Shown here piece after piece: positions 34,778 to 43,244 of a stretch of DNA of 52,528 nucleotides. The DNA lies in assembly GCA_020853975.1 (NCBI GenBank), contig JADYXW010000053.1:1-52528 (forward strand), given 5' to 3'. Made by a program: the position numbers and the translations under genes. The first letter of the stretch is position 1. Each line of letters opens with the position of its first letter. Origin of the DNA: Phycisphaerales bacterium (lineage in GTDB: Bacteria; Planctomycetota; Phycisphaerae; Phycisphaerales; UBA1924). The notes under the pieces are model-generated. The model made no database searches. It was not told the origin of the DNA and saw nothing but the letters and a program-made list of their open reading frames with translations.

Positions 34778-35755
34778 TCAGCGGATCCCGTGAACGAACG
34801 GGTCGGCGTCGTCGAGCACGAGCGTGGACTCACTTGTGATCCAGGCCCCGCCCCGGATGGTTGGGATCAGGTGGTCGCCCCTGCGGCGGACGGAGCCGAC
34901 GAAGCGGCTGGCGATGATGCTCTCCTGTCGCCAGTCCTGGCCTTCGCGGAGCTTGCCGTCGGCGAAGAGACAAGCCATCTTGGCGCTGGTGCCGGTGCCG
35001 CAGGGCGAGCGGTCGTAGGCACCGCCCGGGCAGAGGACGTAGTTTCGGCTGTCGCAGTCGGCGCGGGAGGGGGGGCCGAAGAGTTCGATGTGGTCGATCT
35101 CGCCTCTGCCGAAGGAGGGGTCTCCCCGGATTCCGGCGCGGTCGATCGCCGCGCGGATGGCGAGACAGCACGCGCGGAGTTGATCCAGGTTGTCGAGTGA
35201 CAGGTCCTGGCCGTGACCCTCGGCGAGAAAGAACCAGTTTCCGCCCCAGGCCACGTCGCCACGAACCCGGTGCGGGGTCCCGAGGCAATCGAACGAGACA
35301 TCTACGCCTGAGGCGTGGCGGAAGGAGGGGACGTTTTCGATGGAGATTCCCCCGTGGGGGTCGAGGTCGACGGAGACGGGACCGACGGGGGTCTCGACGA
35401 CGTGGGTGCCGGTGTTGATCCGGCGCAGGTGGCGGAGGGTGGCGGCGAGGCCGATGGTGCCGTGCCCGCAGGCGTTGAGGAGCCCGACGTTGTTGAAGAA
35501 GATGACGCCGCAGACCGCGTTTGGGAGCGAGGGCGGGACGATGAGGGCGCCGACGAGGGCGTCGCTGCCTCTTGGCTCGTTGCAGACAGCGGCGCGGAAC
35601 CAGTCGAAACGGGTCCGCATGACAGCGGCCTGAGCGGCGACGGAGGGTCTCTGGCCGCCGGCCTCACGGGCGAGGTCGGGCGCTCCGGAGATGACGACGC
35701 GTGTGGGCTCGCCCTCGGTGTGGGAGTCGACGACCTGCACGCGCGTGAGGGGCAT
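34778..35755 (-). CDS. proline racemase family, probable 4-hydroxyproline 2-epimerase
   Basis: A 325-residue cofactor-free epimerase. Both catalytic thiols are present: Cys96 in NACGHGTIG and Cys252 in DRSPCGTGTSAKMA. The family also includes dehydratases that have Thr for the first Cys, so the two-Cys form argues for racemase or epimerase activity. HTEGEPTRVV near the N terminus is also typical. Most two-Cys members act on trans-4-hydroxyproline. The ATG overlaps the aminotransferase stop by one base (TGATG), so the two are coupled. The expected D-hydroxyproline oxidase and pyrrole deaminase are absent from the window. Confidence 0.88.
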   Translation of the reverse strand: MPLTRVQVVDSHTEGEPTRVVISGAPDLAREAGGQRPSVAAQAAVMRTRFDWFRAAVCNEPRGSDALVGALIVPPSLPNAVCGVIFFNNVGLLNACGHGTIGLAATLRHLRRINTGTHVVETPVGPVSVDLDPHGGISIENVPSFRHASGVDVSFDCLGTPHRVRGDVAWGGNWFFLAEGHGQDLSLDNLDQLRACCLAIRAAIDRAGIRGDPSFGRGEIDHIELFGPPSRADCDSRNYVLCPGGAYDRSPCGTGTSAKMACLFADGKLREGQDWRQESIIASRFVGSVRRRGDHLIPTIRGGAWITSESTLVLDDADPFVHGIR

Positions 35756-37224
35756 CACTTGACCTTGGCGAGTGCCCGCTCGAGGACGGCGAAGACGCGG
35801 GGCCAGTCGGCGTCGTTGAAGACGCCGAGGGGCGGGAGGAGGCGGAGGTGGTACGGCCCGTGGCCGCAGTAGAAGACGATGACGCCTTCGTCGAGGCAGG
35901 CCTTGCAGGCGGCGGTGATCCTGGCCTTTTCGCCTCCGAAGGCGGTGAGGCGCATCATGCCGCCGAGGCCGCCGGCGAGCTTGTCGCCCCCGCCGCCCAG
36001 AGCGGGAACGGGGGGGAACCAGTCCGGATGTCGGGCGATGAGGTCTGCGGCGTGCTTGCGGAAGAGGGCGTGGTGGCGGGCGTTGGACCCGGAGTCGCCG
36101 TAGTACGCGCCGTCGCGGAGTCGCTGGAGGACGCGGGTGCCGACGCGGAAGGAGACGGTCTCTCCGGTGAAGGTGCCGGAGAGGAGGCCGGCCTTGGGGT
36201 TGTATTCGGGGGAGAAGAGGGTGGCGCAGCACTGGGTCATCTTGCCGACGGTGAGCACGTCGACGAGGTCACCGACGCCCATGAGTTCAAAGGCGAACAT
36301 GCGGGGTGTGCGGCCGAAGGTCTGGATCTCGTCGTCCCAGACGGCGATACGGTGCTTGCGGCAGCACTCCATGAGGGCGCGGGCCCAGGCGGGGTCGGCG
36401 ATGTTGAAGCCGCCCTCGCCCTGAATGAGCTCGAAGATGAAGCAGGCGTGCTGGCCCGGGTAGCGGTGGATGTAGTCTTCCAGTCGTGCGACGCTGGCGG
36501 CGATGTAGGCGGCCTTGCCCTGACGATCGGCCTCGACGGGGTCGTAGAAGGGCATGTAGTCCACGAGGGTGTTGAGGGGGAGGCCCTGGCGGTAGTCCGG
36601 GGCGTCGCCGATCTGGGACATCGTGGTGCTGCGGCCCATGAAGCAGTCGCGGAAGGCGATGACTCGGCTGGCGGGTGAGTGCTTCTGGAAGCAGATCTTG
36701 AGGGCGTTCTCGTTGGCCATGGCGCCGCTGGTGGCGAGGTAGCAGTGGCGGAGGGCGCTGTGCCGGGACGCGAGGTCCACGAGGAGGGAGGAGAACTCGT
36801 AGGCGTCGGCGTTGGAGGTGAGGTTGCCGTGCTTGACGACGTCGTCGAGGCCGGCCTCGATGGCGGCGCGGGTGAGGTCTGGGTCGCTGTGGCCGAAGAA
36901 GTTGACGCCGATGCCGCAGACCATGTCCCACTTCACGCTGCCGTCGGCGAGCTCGACGAGGGCGCCGTTGCCGAGGCCGGAGCCGATGAAGGGGTAGAGG
37001 AGTGCGCGGCCCCGGACCTCTGAGGCGCGGGCGAGGAGGGCGTCGTAGGACGCCCTGAGGCCGGGGTTTGGTGGGCGCTCCTGGGTGAGGGAGCTGGAGG
37101 CGCGGGCGAGCTCTGCGAGGAGGGCGTCGGCGGCGGCTCGGACGGCCGGGCTGCTGCGCAGGCCGGCGCCGAGGGTGGTGGACGGGAGCGTTGCGGGCTG
37201 GGCCGCGGGGTTGGCGGTGGTCAT
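35755..37224 (-). CDS. class III aminotransferase, PLP-dependent
   Basis: A 489-residue enzyme. The cofactor Asp is in WDDEIQTFGRT and the Lys is in VLTVGKMTQCCATL. Other marks are the substrate-entry segment ATSGAMANENALKICFQKH and the glycine-rich EGGFNIADP. Class III enzymes move terminal amino groups of compounds such as ornithine, lysine or 4-aminobutyrate; the GKMTQCC segment loosely recalls lysine 6-aminotransferases, but the substrate is not assigned. It is coupled to the racemase gene downstream and lies 66 bases after the M20 hydrolase gene. Confidence 0.88.
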   Translation of the reverse strand: MTTANPAAQPATLPSTTLGAGLRSSPAVRAAADALLAELARASSSLTQERPPNPGLRASYDALLARASEVRGRALLYPFIGSGLGNGALVELADGSVKWDMVCGIGVNFFGHSDPDLTRAAIEAGLDDVVKHGNLTSNADAYEFSSLLVDLASRHSALRHCYLATSGAMANENALKICFQKHSPASRVIAFRDCFMGRSTTMSQIGDAPDYRQGLPLNTLVDYMPFYDPVEADRQGKAAYIAASVARLEDYIHRYPGQHACFIFELIQGEGGFNIADPAWARALMECCRKHRIAVWDDEIQTFGRTPRMFAFELMGVGDLVDVLTVGKMTQCCATLFSPEYNPKAGLLSGTFTGETVSFRVGTRVLQRLRDGAYYGDSGSNARHHALFRKHAADLIARHPDWFPPVPALGGGGDKLAGGLGGMMRLTAFGGEKARITAACKACLDEGVIVFYCGHGPYHLRLLPPLGVFNDADWPRVFAVLERALAKVK

Positions 37225-37290
37225 GCTGCCTCCGTGCGTATGCAGGACTGTAGATCGGCCCGCGCGGGCGTGGGGCTGTGTGAAAGGCAG

Positions 37291-38520
37291 CTAGCCCGCG
37301 ATTCCGCGATCTGTGAGCCGTGCGATGAGGAGTGCGAGGAGCTGGCACCGCTCGACGAGGCTGGCGATCTCGATCCACTCTGTCGGGGTGTGCAGCCCTC
37401 CGCCACGGACCCCCAGGGTGTCGATGGTGGGCAGGCCCGCGGCCTGGAGGTTGTTGCCGTCGCAGACGCCGCCTGTGGTGCCGAAGGGGAGCTTCTGTCC
37501 GAGTGACTCGGCAGCGGCCCTGGCGGCGCCGGCGAGAGCGGTGACGCCGGCAACCTGGGGCTTGGCGGGGCGGTTGAGGATGCAGCGCACGCCAACGCGC
37601 AGGCCCGGGTCGCTGCGGCGGAGGTTGAGGAGGGAGGATCTCATGGACTCGCCATCGGGCTCGGCGCGGAAGCGGATGTTCCCCCAACCGGAGGCGGCGT
37701 GCGGCACGACGTTGGTCGCGGTGCCGCCACGGATGACGCCCACGCTCGCGATGCGGCCCTGCGGGAGGTCCACGAGGCGGGCGACCTTGTGGGTGCAGTC
37801 GGCGAGGGCGAGGATGGCCGACCGGCCCGAGGCGAAGTCTCGCCCCACGTGCGCGGGAGTGCCCTCGCAGTCGATGCGGAACTGGCCGCTGCCCGGGCGT
37901 TCGATCACGAGGGAGCCATCGGGGAGCGCGGGCTCCATGACGAGGCCCACGTCGTAGCCGGTGGCCTCGCGTCTGAGGGCGGCGTCGGAGTGGAACGAGC
38001 CGGTTTCCTCGTCGCTGTTGAGCGCGAAGCCCCAGGAGGCGGGGACGCCGCAGGCTTCGAGTGCCTCGAGCGCGGCGAGGGCGATGACGAGCCCGCCCTT
38101 CATGTCGACGCAGCCCGGGCCGGTGGCGAGGGTGCGGTCCTGGCTGAGCGTGAGGGAACGGAATGGTCCGGCGGGGTCATGCACTGTGTCGATGTGGCCG
38201 CAGAGCAGGATGCGGCACTTTGAGGCGCGGGCGAGGCGGGTGCAGACGGCGGTGGGCGGCGGGACGGGCTGCGCGGAGGGGGGCCGGGGGCTCTCTGAGA
38301 GCCAGTCGGGCCTGGGATCACCCGGATGGAGCGTGAGCGTGGCGCCCAGTGCGAGGAGACGGTCGGTGAGGCGCTGGCGGCACTCATCGAGGCCGGGCGC
38401 GTGGCCCATGCCCGTGGGGATGGCGACGTGCGTGGCGAGGTCGGCGAGCAGGTCGTGGGCGCGGGCGGCGATGGCGGCGCAGAGACGCTGTTCGAGCGCG
38501 GAGAGTCCGGCGGGGTTCAT
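37291..38520 (-). CDS. M20-family metallohydrolase (ArgE/DapE/CPG2-like)
   Basis: A 409-residue zinc amidohydrolase. The metal-ligand set is complete: His in LLCGHIDTVHD, bridging Asp in GPGCVDMKGGL, the Glu pair in LNSDEETGSF, an acidic ligand in VMEPALPDGS, and His near the end in GGGLHTPTEW. The dimerisation lid sits between about residues 205 and 315 (GTPAHVGRDFASGRSAI). The overall form is nearest to carboxypeptidase G2-type enzymes that cleave N-acyl or glutamyl amides. Its ATG overlaps the M48 stop (ATGA). Confidence 0.9.
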   Translation of the reverse strand: MNPAGLSALEQRLCAAIAARAHDLLADLATHVAIPTGMGHAPGLDECRQRLTDRLLALGATLTLHPGDPRPDWLSESPRPPSAQPVPPPTAVCTRLARASKCRILLCGHIDTVHDPAGPFRSLTLSQDRTLATGPGCVDMKGGLVIALAALEALEACGVPASWGFALNSDEETGSFHSDAALRREATGYDVGLVMEPALPDGSLVIERPGSGQFRIDCEGTPAHVGRDFASGRSAILALADCTHKVARLVDLPQGRIASVGVIRGGTATNVVPHAASGWGNIRFRAEPDGESMRSSLLNLRRSDPGLRVGVRCILNRPAKPQVAGVTALAGAARAAAESLGQKLPFGTTGGVCDGNNLQAAGLPTIDTLGVRGGGLHTPTEWIEIASLVERCQLLALLIARLTDRGIAG

Positions 38521-39953
38521 GCGTCTGCTCCTCTGAGCACCAGGGGCGCGAAGGCAAGGACCAGCCCCGCGCCCAGCACCGCGGCGGTTGCGAGTTTGAT
38601 CCGCCAGACGGTGCGGTCGATGGGGAGTGAGCCGTGGCGCACGCCCTGGAGGTCTGTGAGTCGTCGCTGGCGATCGGCGACGGAGCCGTGGCGGAAGTCG
38701 AAGCGTTTCCGGGGCAGGCCGTTGAGGTCGGCGACGCAGCCCAGTGCGGAGCGCATGAGGGCGACGGCCTCCGGGGTGATGACGGCGGCGCCGTCGGACT
38801 CGCTGGGGATGGTCGTGCTCAGGTGGCGCGCCGCGAAGGCGTCGGCCTGCCACTCGAATCGGCGGCTGATCCAGCCGAACACCAGCAGCGTGACGGCGAG
38901 CGTGGCGATCGTGACCGGGAGGGTGGCGTCGGCGGTTGCGAGCACGGGGGTGCTGCGGGCGAGGATCTCGGCGGCGGCACCGAGGGCGACGACACAGGCC
39001 AGAACGCCCGCGCCCATCCAGGGGACGTGGCGGAGGCGGACGTGGGCGATCTCGTGGGCGACGACGCCCTCGAACTGCGGGCCGCTGAGGCGCTCGATGA
39101 GGGCGTCGGTGAACAGGAGGTAGCGGAAGGGCCAGAGGAGGCCGATGACGGCGCCGTTGAGCATGGAGCCGTGGGTGCGCCAGAGGAGGGGGCCCCGGAC
39201 GCGGACGCGGTATCGGGAGATGACCCGGCGGACGCGTTCGTGGACGGCGCCGGAGTCGATGCGGACGGTGTCCCAGGCGATGCACATGAGCGCGGGGGCG
39301 ACGATGAGGCAGGCGAGCACGCCGAGCCAGGTGACTGGGCCTTCGGCGGGGGCCCACCAGCCGGCGGCGCGGGGCCCGGAGAGGCCGAGGGCGCGCGCCG
39401 CGGCGGGGACGGCTTCTTCCCAGGCGCTGATGAGGCTGAGGGGAAGGAGCGAGAGCAGCACCTCGTGCCTGAAGTGTGACCACACGAAGGCGCTGCGGCC
39501 CAGCGGGGGGTGCATGGGCCAGCCCTCGTCCAGGGCGCGGAGCATCACGGCCTCTTTGAGTCTGCGTTCCAGGGCGTAGGTAGATGTCCAGGTGAGGGCG
39601 AGAAAGAGGAGCAGGGGCGAGATGGCGGCGAGCTCGTCGAGGAGCACCCAGTCGCCGATGCTTGCTCGGACGGTCTCGAGCCATCCGAGCGAGAGGATCG
39701 AGTATCCGACGGCGGCGGCGGCGAGGAGCCGGGCAGCGGAGGTCACGCGGTCGCTGAGGGCGAAGGCGGCGAGGTTGCCGGTGCGGTCGAGGGCACGGCC
39801 GCTGAGCGTGCTCGCGCCGTGAACGATGAGCCAGAGCACGGGGAGGCTGGCGAGGGGCCAGGCTGCGTGGGAACTGCCCGGAGCGATGTCGTGGACAACT
39901 GCTTCACGCAGGTGCATGGCGATGAACATGGCGATGACCAGGACCGGCACCAC
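38517..39953 (-). CDS. M48-family membrane zinc metalloprotease (Ste24/HtpX-like)
   Basis: About 478 residues, with several hydrophobic segments on both sides of a cytoplasmic-facing catalytic part. The zinc motif is HEIAH (in GVVAHEIAHVRLRH) and the third ligand is in FEWQADAFAARH, both intact, so the enzyme is probably active. The start is uncertain: GTG-GTG at 39,953 lacks a clear ribosome binding site, and internal ATG codons at about residues 9 and 13 are alternatives. It follows the QueC-like gene by 42 bases and overlaps the M20 gene, forming one minus-strand unit. Confidence 0.85.
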   Translation of the reverse strand: MVPVLVIAMFIAMHLREAVVHDIAPGSSHAAWPLASLPVLWLIVHGASTLSGRALDRTGNLAAFALSDRVTSAARLLAAAAVGYSILSLGWLETVRASIGDWVLLDELAAISPLLLFLALTWTSTYALERRLKEAVMLRALDEGWPMHPPLGRSAFVWSHFRHEVLLSLLPLSLISAWEEAVPAAARALGLSGPRAAGWWAPAEGPVTWLGVLACLIVAPALMCIAWDTVRIDSGAVHERVRRVISRYRVRVRGPLLWRTHGSMLNGAVIGLLWPFRYLLFTDALIERLSGPQFEGVVAHEIAHVRLRHVPWMGAGVLACVVALGAAAEILARSTPVLATADATLPVTIATLAVTLLVFGWISRRFEWQADAFAARHLSTTIPSESDGAAVITPEAVALMRSALGCVADLNGLPRKRFDFRHGSVADRQRRLTDLQGVRHGSLPIDRTVWRIKLATAAVLGAGLVLAFAPLVLRGADA

Positions 39954-39995
39954 GGGGTGAAGGTAGGCCCCGGCGGCGGCGGAGCGGGCGGGCGC

Positions 39996-40652
39996 TTAGC
40001 GCTGCTTGCTTCGGGCGGGGCCCATGCGGAGGCCCGCGTCGAGGAGCAGGGGCTCCCAGCGTGAGGCGGTGGCGTCGGCCTCTGGCGAGTTGCCCGCGCG
40101 GGCGGCCCACCACGCGGCGTCTACGGGCGCGGCGAGGTCCGCGGCGAGTTCGGCGAGCTGATGGTCGGTGAGGTCCGCGACCGGGGTGAGGATCGTGAAC
40201 TGCGTGCCGGTCAGGCCTCTGGACTCGAGGGAGACGATGCGTGCGATGAGGGCCGCCCGGTCCTGGATTTGGGCGAGGCGGTCGATGTCAACAGAGTCAC
40301 CCCGACCGGCGTGGGCGGGCCAGATGAGAGAGTCGCAGCCGAGCGCGGCCGCGATGAACGCGGCGGCCATGAGGTCGTGGCACTCGGACTCACCGACGGT
40401 GCGTGCGGGGATGGGTGCGGGCGGCGGCGTGATTCGGAAGGAGAGCAGTTCCGCGACGCGGAGGCAGGCGTGCTCACGCGAGGCGGCGAGCGGGTCGCTC
40501 GCGGGGAACGGCATGAGCAGTGGCCAGGGGGCCTCAGGGGCCGCGGGTTCGCCCTCGCGGGTGGCGCAGGCGGCGACGATGCCCGGGATGTCGGCGTCGC
40601 ACAGCACCATGGTGCTGGGGCGTGCAGGGGAACTTGGGTCGGGCGGGGCCAT
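39996..40652 (-). CDS. uncharacterised protein, possibly QueC-like
   Basis: About 218 residues. I do not recognise it firmly. The middle and end (HDLMAAAFIAAALGCDSLIWPAHAGRG, then LTPVADLTDHQLAELAADLAAPVDAAWW) resemble the second half of PP-loop enzymes such as 7-cyano-7-deazaguanine synthase. The N terminus lacks the SGGxDS ATP loop, and the end lacks its zinc Cys cluster, so it would not be a normal QueC. An internal ATG at 40,610 is an alternative start. It heads the five-gene minus-strand unit ending in the racemase; tgt elsewhere in the window makes a queuosine link tempting but unsupported. Confidence 0.45.
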   Translation of the reverse strand: MAPPDPSSPARPSTMVLCDADIPGIVAACATREGEPAAPEAPWPLLMPFPASDPLAASREHACLRVAELLSFRITPPPAPIPARTVGESECHDLMAAAFIAAALGCDSLIWPAHAGRGDSVDIDRLAQIQDRAALIARIVSLESRGLTGTQFTILTPVADLTDHQLAELAADLAAPVDAAWWAARAGNSPEADATASRWEPLLLDAGLRMGPARSKQR

Positions 40653-40710
40653 CGGCGGAGGATATCGGCCAGACGGGGCGCACGAGTGTCAGGCTCGGGG
40701 CGCGCGGGCG

Positions 40711-43089
40711 TCAGGAGGGGTGGCCGGGTTGTCGGTCTGCCTGCGGAGAGTCACCCGAAGGCGGGGGGGCGTCTGGCGGGGGGGCGGGGGGCGCGTTGCG
40801 TGCGTCGAGGACGGCGGCGAAGCGCTGGTAGACGACGGTGACCGCGATGAGGAGCAGGCCAAGGCCGATGAAGCTGGCGATGCGCCAGATGGCGGGGACC
40901 GAGGCGAGGTCGAGGATGACGGCCTTGAGCGAGGCGACGCCGAGCAGCGCGAGGCCGACGTTTCGGGCGGCGGTGACCCTCCGCGTAAAGCCGACGACGA
41001 TAGCCGCGAAGCCAAGGATGCCCCACCAGATGGAGAGTGCAGCCCCGCGGACTGCCGGATCGGAGGCGAGGTTGGACGCGACGCGGGACGTTTCGAGGCT
41101 GGTGCAGGTGAACGCCATGATGATCGTGGCAAGAAGCAGCGCGAGACGGGCGGGGCCCAGAGGGCGGGCGAGCCACCAGCGGGCGGCGAGGACCACGGCG
41201 GCCCAGGCGAGCCCGCCCCAGAGGCCCAAATAGGCGAGGGGCGTGCCGGGGCGGTCGGGCCAATTCCACGCGGGGAACGCGACAAGCCAGGCCACGAGCG
41301 AGAGGACCGCGGAGGCGAGTGCGCCGGCGAGCAGGGGCGTGTGCGAGCGGGCGGCGGCGAGGAGGCCGGCGGTGAGCAGCAGCCATGCGAAGAAGAGGGA
41401 TACGGCGTCGACCTTGGAGGAGAGCAGGCCCGCCAGGAGCAGGATGCAGCCCACGGTCATGGAGGCGTGGCAGATGATGACCCAGAAGAGGCCCGTACGT
41501 TCCTGGGCGCGGTTGAGGGCGCCGATGAGCGCGGAGGTCGCGCCCCAGGCGAGGGCGCCGATGGCCATGAGGAGGGTCCAGATGCTGATCTCAAGGCCGA
41601 CGATCAGCGCGGGGTTGATGCGCAGGGCGGGTTGCCAGGCGTCGTAGGTTGCGAGGCGAGCGGTGGCGATGATCATGGCGACCAGGGCGTAGACGCTGAA
41701 CGCGCGGGCGCGGAGCCACAGACCGGTCGCCGCGGCGCCGACGCCCAGCACCAGCCAGCAGACGACCTCGATGTTGCCCTGGAGGCCAAGGGCGACGGCG
41801 ACGAGCAGCAGGCCCAAGGCTTGGATGAGGTGGGACGCGCCAAGTCTCTGAGAATCGGTCTCGGGAACCTCACGGAGGATCGTGAGGTTGCCCGCGAGCA
41901 TGTGCCCAGCCATGGCGCTCGTGACCATGGCGGCGGCGGGGGCCATCCACTCCGGCTGCGAGAGCGTGCGGAGCACAACGGAGGCGAGCGCGACGGACCA
42001 GACGGTGGTGGAGACGCTGGACGTGAGGGGACGCCACGCGGACCAGCGGACGGCGGCGGAGGAGAACGAGGCTGGGAGCGGGGGTGGGGAGGAGATCAGG
42101 CCGCGGCGGAGCGCAGACCAGACGAGTTCTCCCTGGAAGGCGGCGTAGGTTGCGGCGACAAAGCCGAGGGAGTACCAGGCGTTCGGCACCTGCTGGCGGA
42201 GCGCCCAGGCGGAGCCCAGGATGACGGTTCCGAACCAGGCGAGGGTGCGGAGAAAAACGAAGGTGCCGCCGAGCCAGCCCGCGAGCACCAGGCCGATCGC
42301 CATGAGCATGAGGAGGTAGCAGGGCAGGACCAGAGGGTGGCCCTCCACGTCGGCGAAGAGCAGCGGGACGACGTACCCCGCGATGAGCGAGACGGCGCCG
42401 ACAGCGGCGAGCCGGGAGCGCCAGGCGACTGCGACGCCCAGGGCCGCGACGCACGCGAGGGCGGCGAACGCGATGCTGGGGTGGAGGAGGTTGAAGAGGC
42501 GGTAGGCCACGTAGACGGAGGTGAAGACGGTGCCGAGGCCGGCGGCGTAGGCGCCGAAGGCGGCCCAGGCGTTGATGCGCTTGCGGAGGAACTCGCCGCC
42601 CAGGATGAGGGCGAGCCCTAGGAGCACGCCTGAGATGCAGCGCCAGGCGGGTGAGATGCGGAGGTAGCCGTTGTCGTAGGCCCACTTGAAGCCCAGGCCG
42701 ATGCCGATGACGAGGATGATCGCGCCGGCGACGGCGTACCAGCGGCCCCCGAGGAGGCGTTCGAAGTCGAAGGCCGGTGTGGCCTTTGCGGCGGTGGCGC
42801 GGGGGATCGGTCGGATGGGACGGGGGGCCGGCATGGGGGGCTGCCAGCCGGGGGGCATGGGGGGCGGGAGGCTTTGCGAACCGGCGCCTGAGGCGACTGG
42901 GATCGGGGGCGGGGCTGCGGCGGGCGCGGTTGGGGGTGCGACGGACGCGACGGGCGCGGTGGAGGGGGCGATGGGAGGCGCGACCGGGGGTGGGCTTGCT
43001 GAGAGCGGCGCGATTCCGAGCCTCTGCTCGATGCGGAGGAGCCGGGCCTCGAGTTGTGCGAGCCTGTCGGAATTGTCCGGAGTTGACAT
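40711..43089 (-). CDS. DUF2339 large multi-pass membrane protein
   Basis: A 792-residue protein. A short coiled coil (DRLAQLEARLLRIEQRLG, residues 8-25) is followed by a Pro/Ala-rich linker (about 28-100), and then the DUF2339 opening FERLLGGRWYAVAGAIILVIGIGLGFKWAYDNGYL. Twenty or more hydrophobic segments follow to the C terminus, which is a Pro/Asp-rich tail. The family has no known function, although predicted topology resembles large transporters. It diverges from acs across 155 bases and ends 58 bases before the QueC-like gene. Confidence 0.88.
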   Translation of the reverse strand: MSTPDNSDRLAQLEARLLRIEQRLGIAPLSASPPPVAPPIAPSTAPVASVAPPTAPAAAPPPIPVASGAGSQSLPPPMPPGWQPPMPAPRPIRPIPRATAAKATPAFDFERLLGGRWYAVAGAIILVIGIGLGFKWAYDNGYLRISPAWRCISGVLLGLALILGGEFLRKRINAWAAFGAYAAGLGTVFTSVYVAYRLFNLLHPSIAFAALACVAALGVAVAWRSRLAAVGAVSLIAGYVVPLLFADVEGHPLVLPCYLLMLMAIGLVLAGWLGGTFVFLRTLAWFGTVILGSAWALRQQVPNAWYSLGFVAATYAAFQGELVWSALRRGLISSPPPLPASFSSAAVRWSAWRPLTSSVSTTVWSVALASVVLRTLSQPEWMAPAAAMVTSAMAGHMLAGNLTILREVPETDSQRLGASHLIQALGLLLVAVALGLQGNIEVVCWLVLGVGAAATGLWLRARAFSVYALVAMIIATARLATYDAWQPALRINPALIVGLEISIWTLLMAIGALAWGATSALIGALNRAQERTGLFWVIICHASMTVGCILLLAGLLSSKVDAVSLFFAWLLLTAGLLAAARSHTPLLAGALASAVLSLVAWLVAFPAWNWPDRPGTPLAYLGLWGGLAWAAVVLAARWWLARPLGPARLALLLATIIMAFTCTSLETSRVASNLASDPAVRGAALSIWWGILGFAAIVVGFTRRVTAARNVGLALLGVASLKAVILDLASVPAIWRIASFIGLGLLLIAVTVVYQRFAAVLDARNAPPAPPPDAPPPSGDSPQADRQPGHPS

Positions 43090-43165
43090 GCCGTTCCTTT
43101 GGGCCCGTCCGCTTGGATACCGGGCGGGAGCCCGGGTGCAATTCTCAATGCGTCGTCGGCCCTGA

Positions 43166-43186
43166 CCGACGCCAACGGGGCGTCGG
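43166..43186. promoter_or_regulatory. hairpin or operator upstream of acs
   Basis: CCGACGCC-aacgg-GGCGTCGG is a perfect 8-base stem, the strongest symmetry in the divergent DUF2339/acs region, 58 bases before the acs ATG. It may bind a regulator or form a leader hairpin; no further sequence clue. Confidence 0.3.
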
Positions 43187-43244
43187 AGGGAAGCCTAACA
43201 GGGCGGGAGGGAGGCTGCCCGGTCTGTCCGGTACACTCCGGGGA

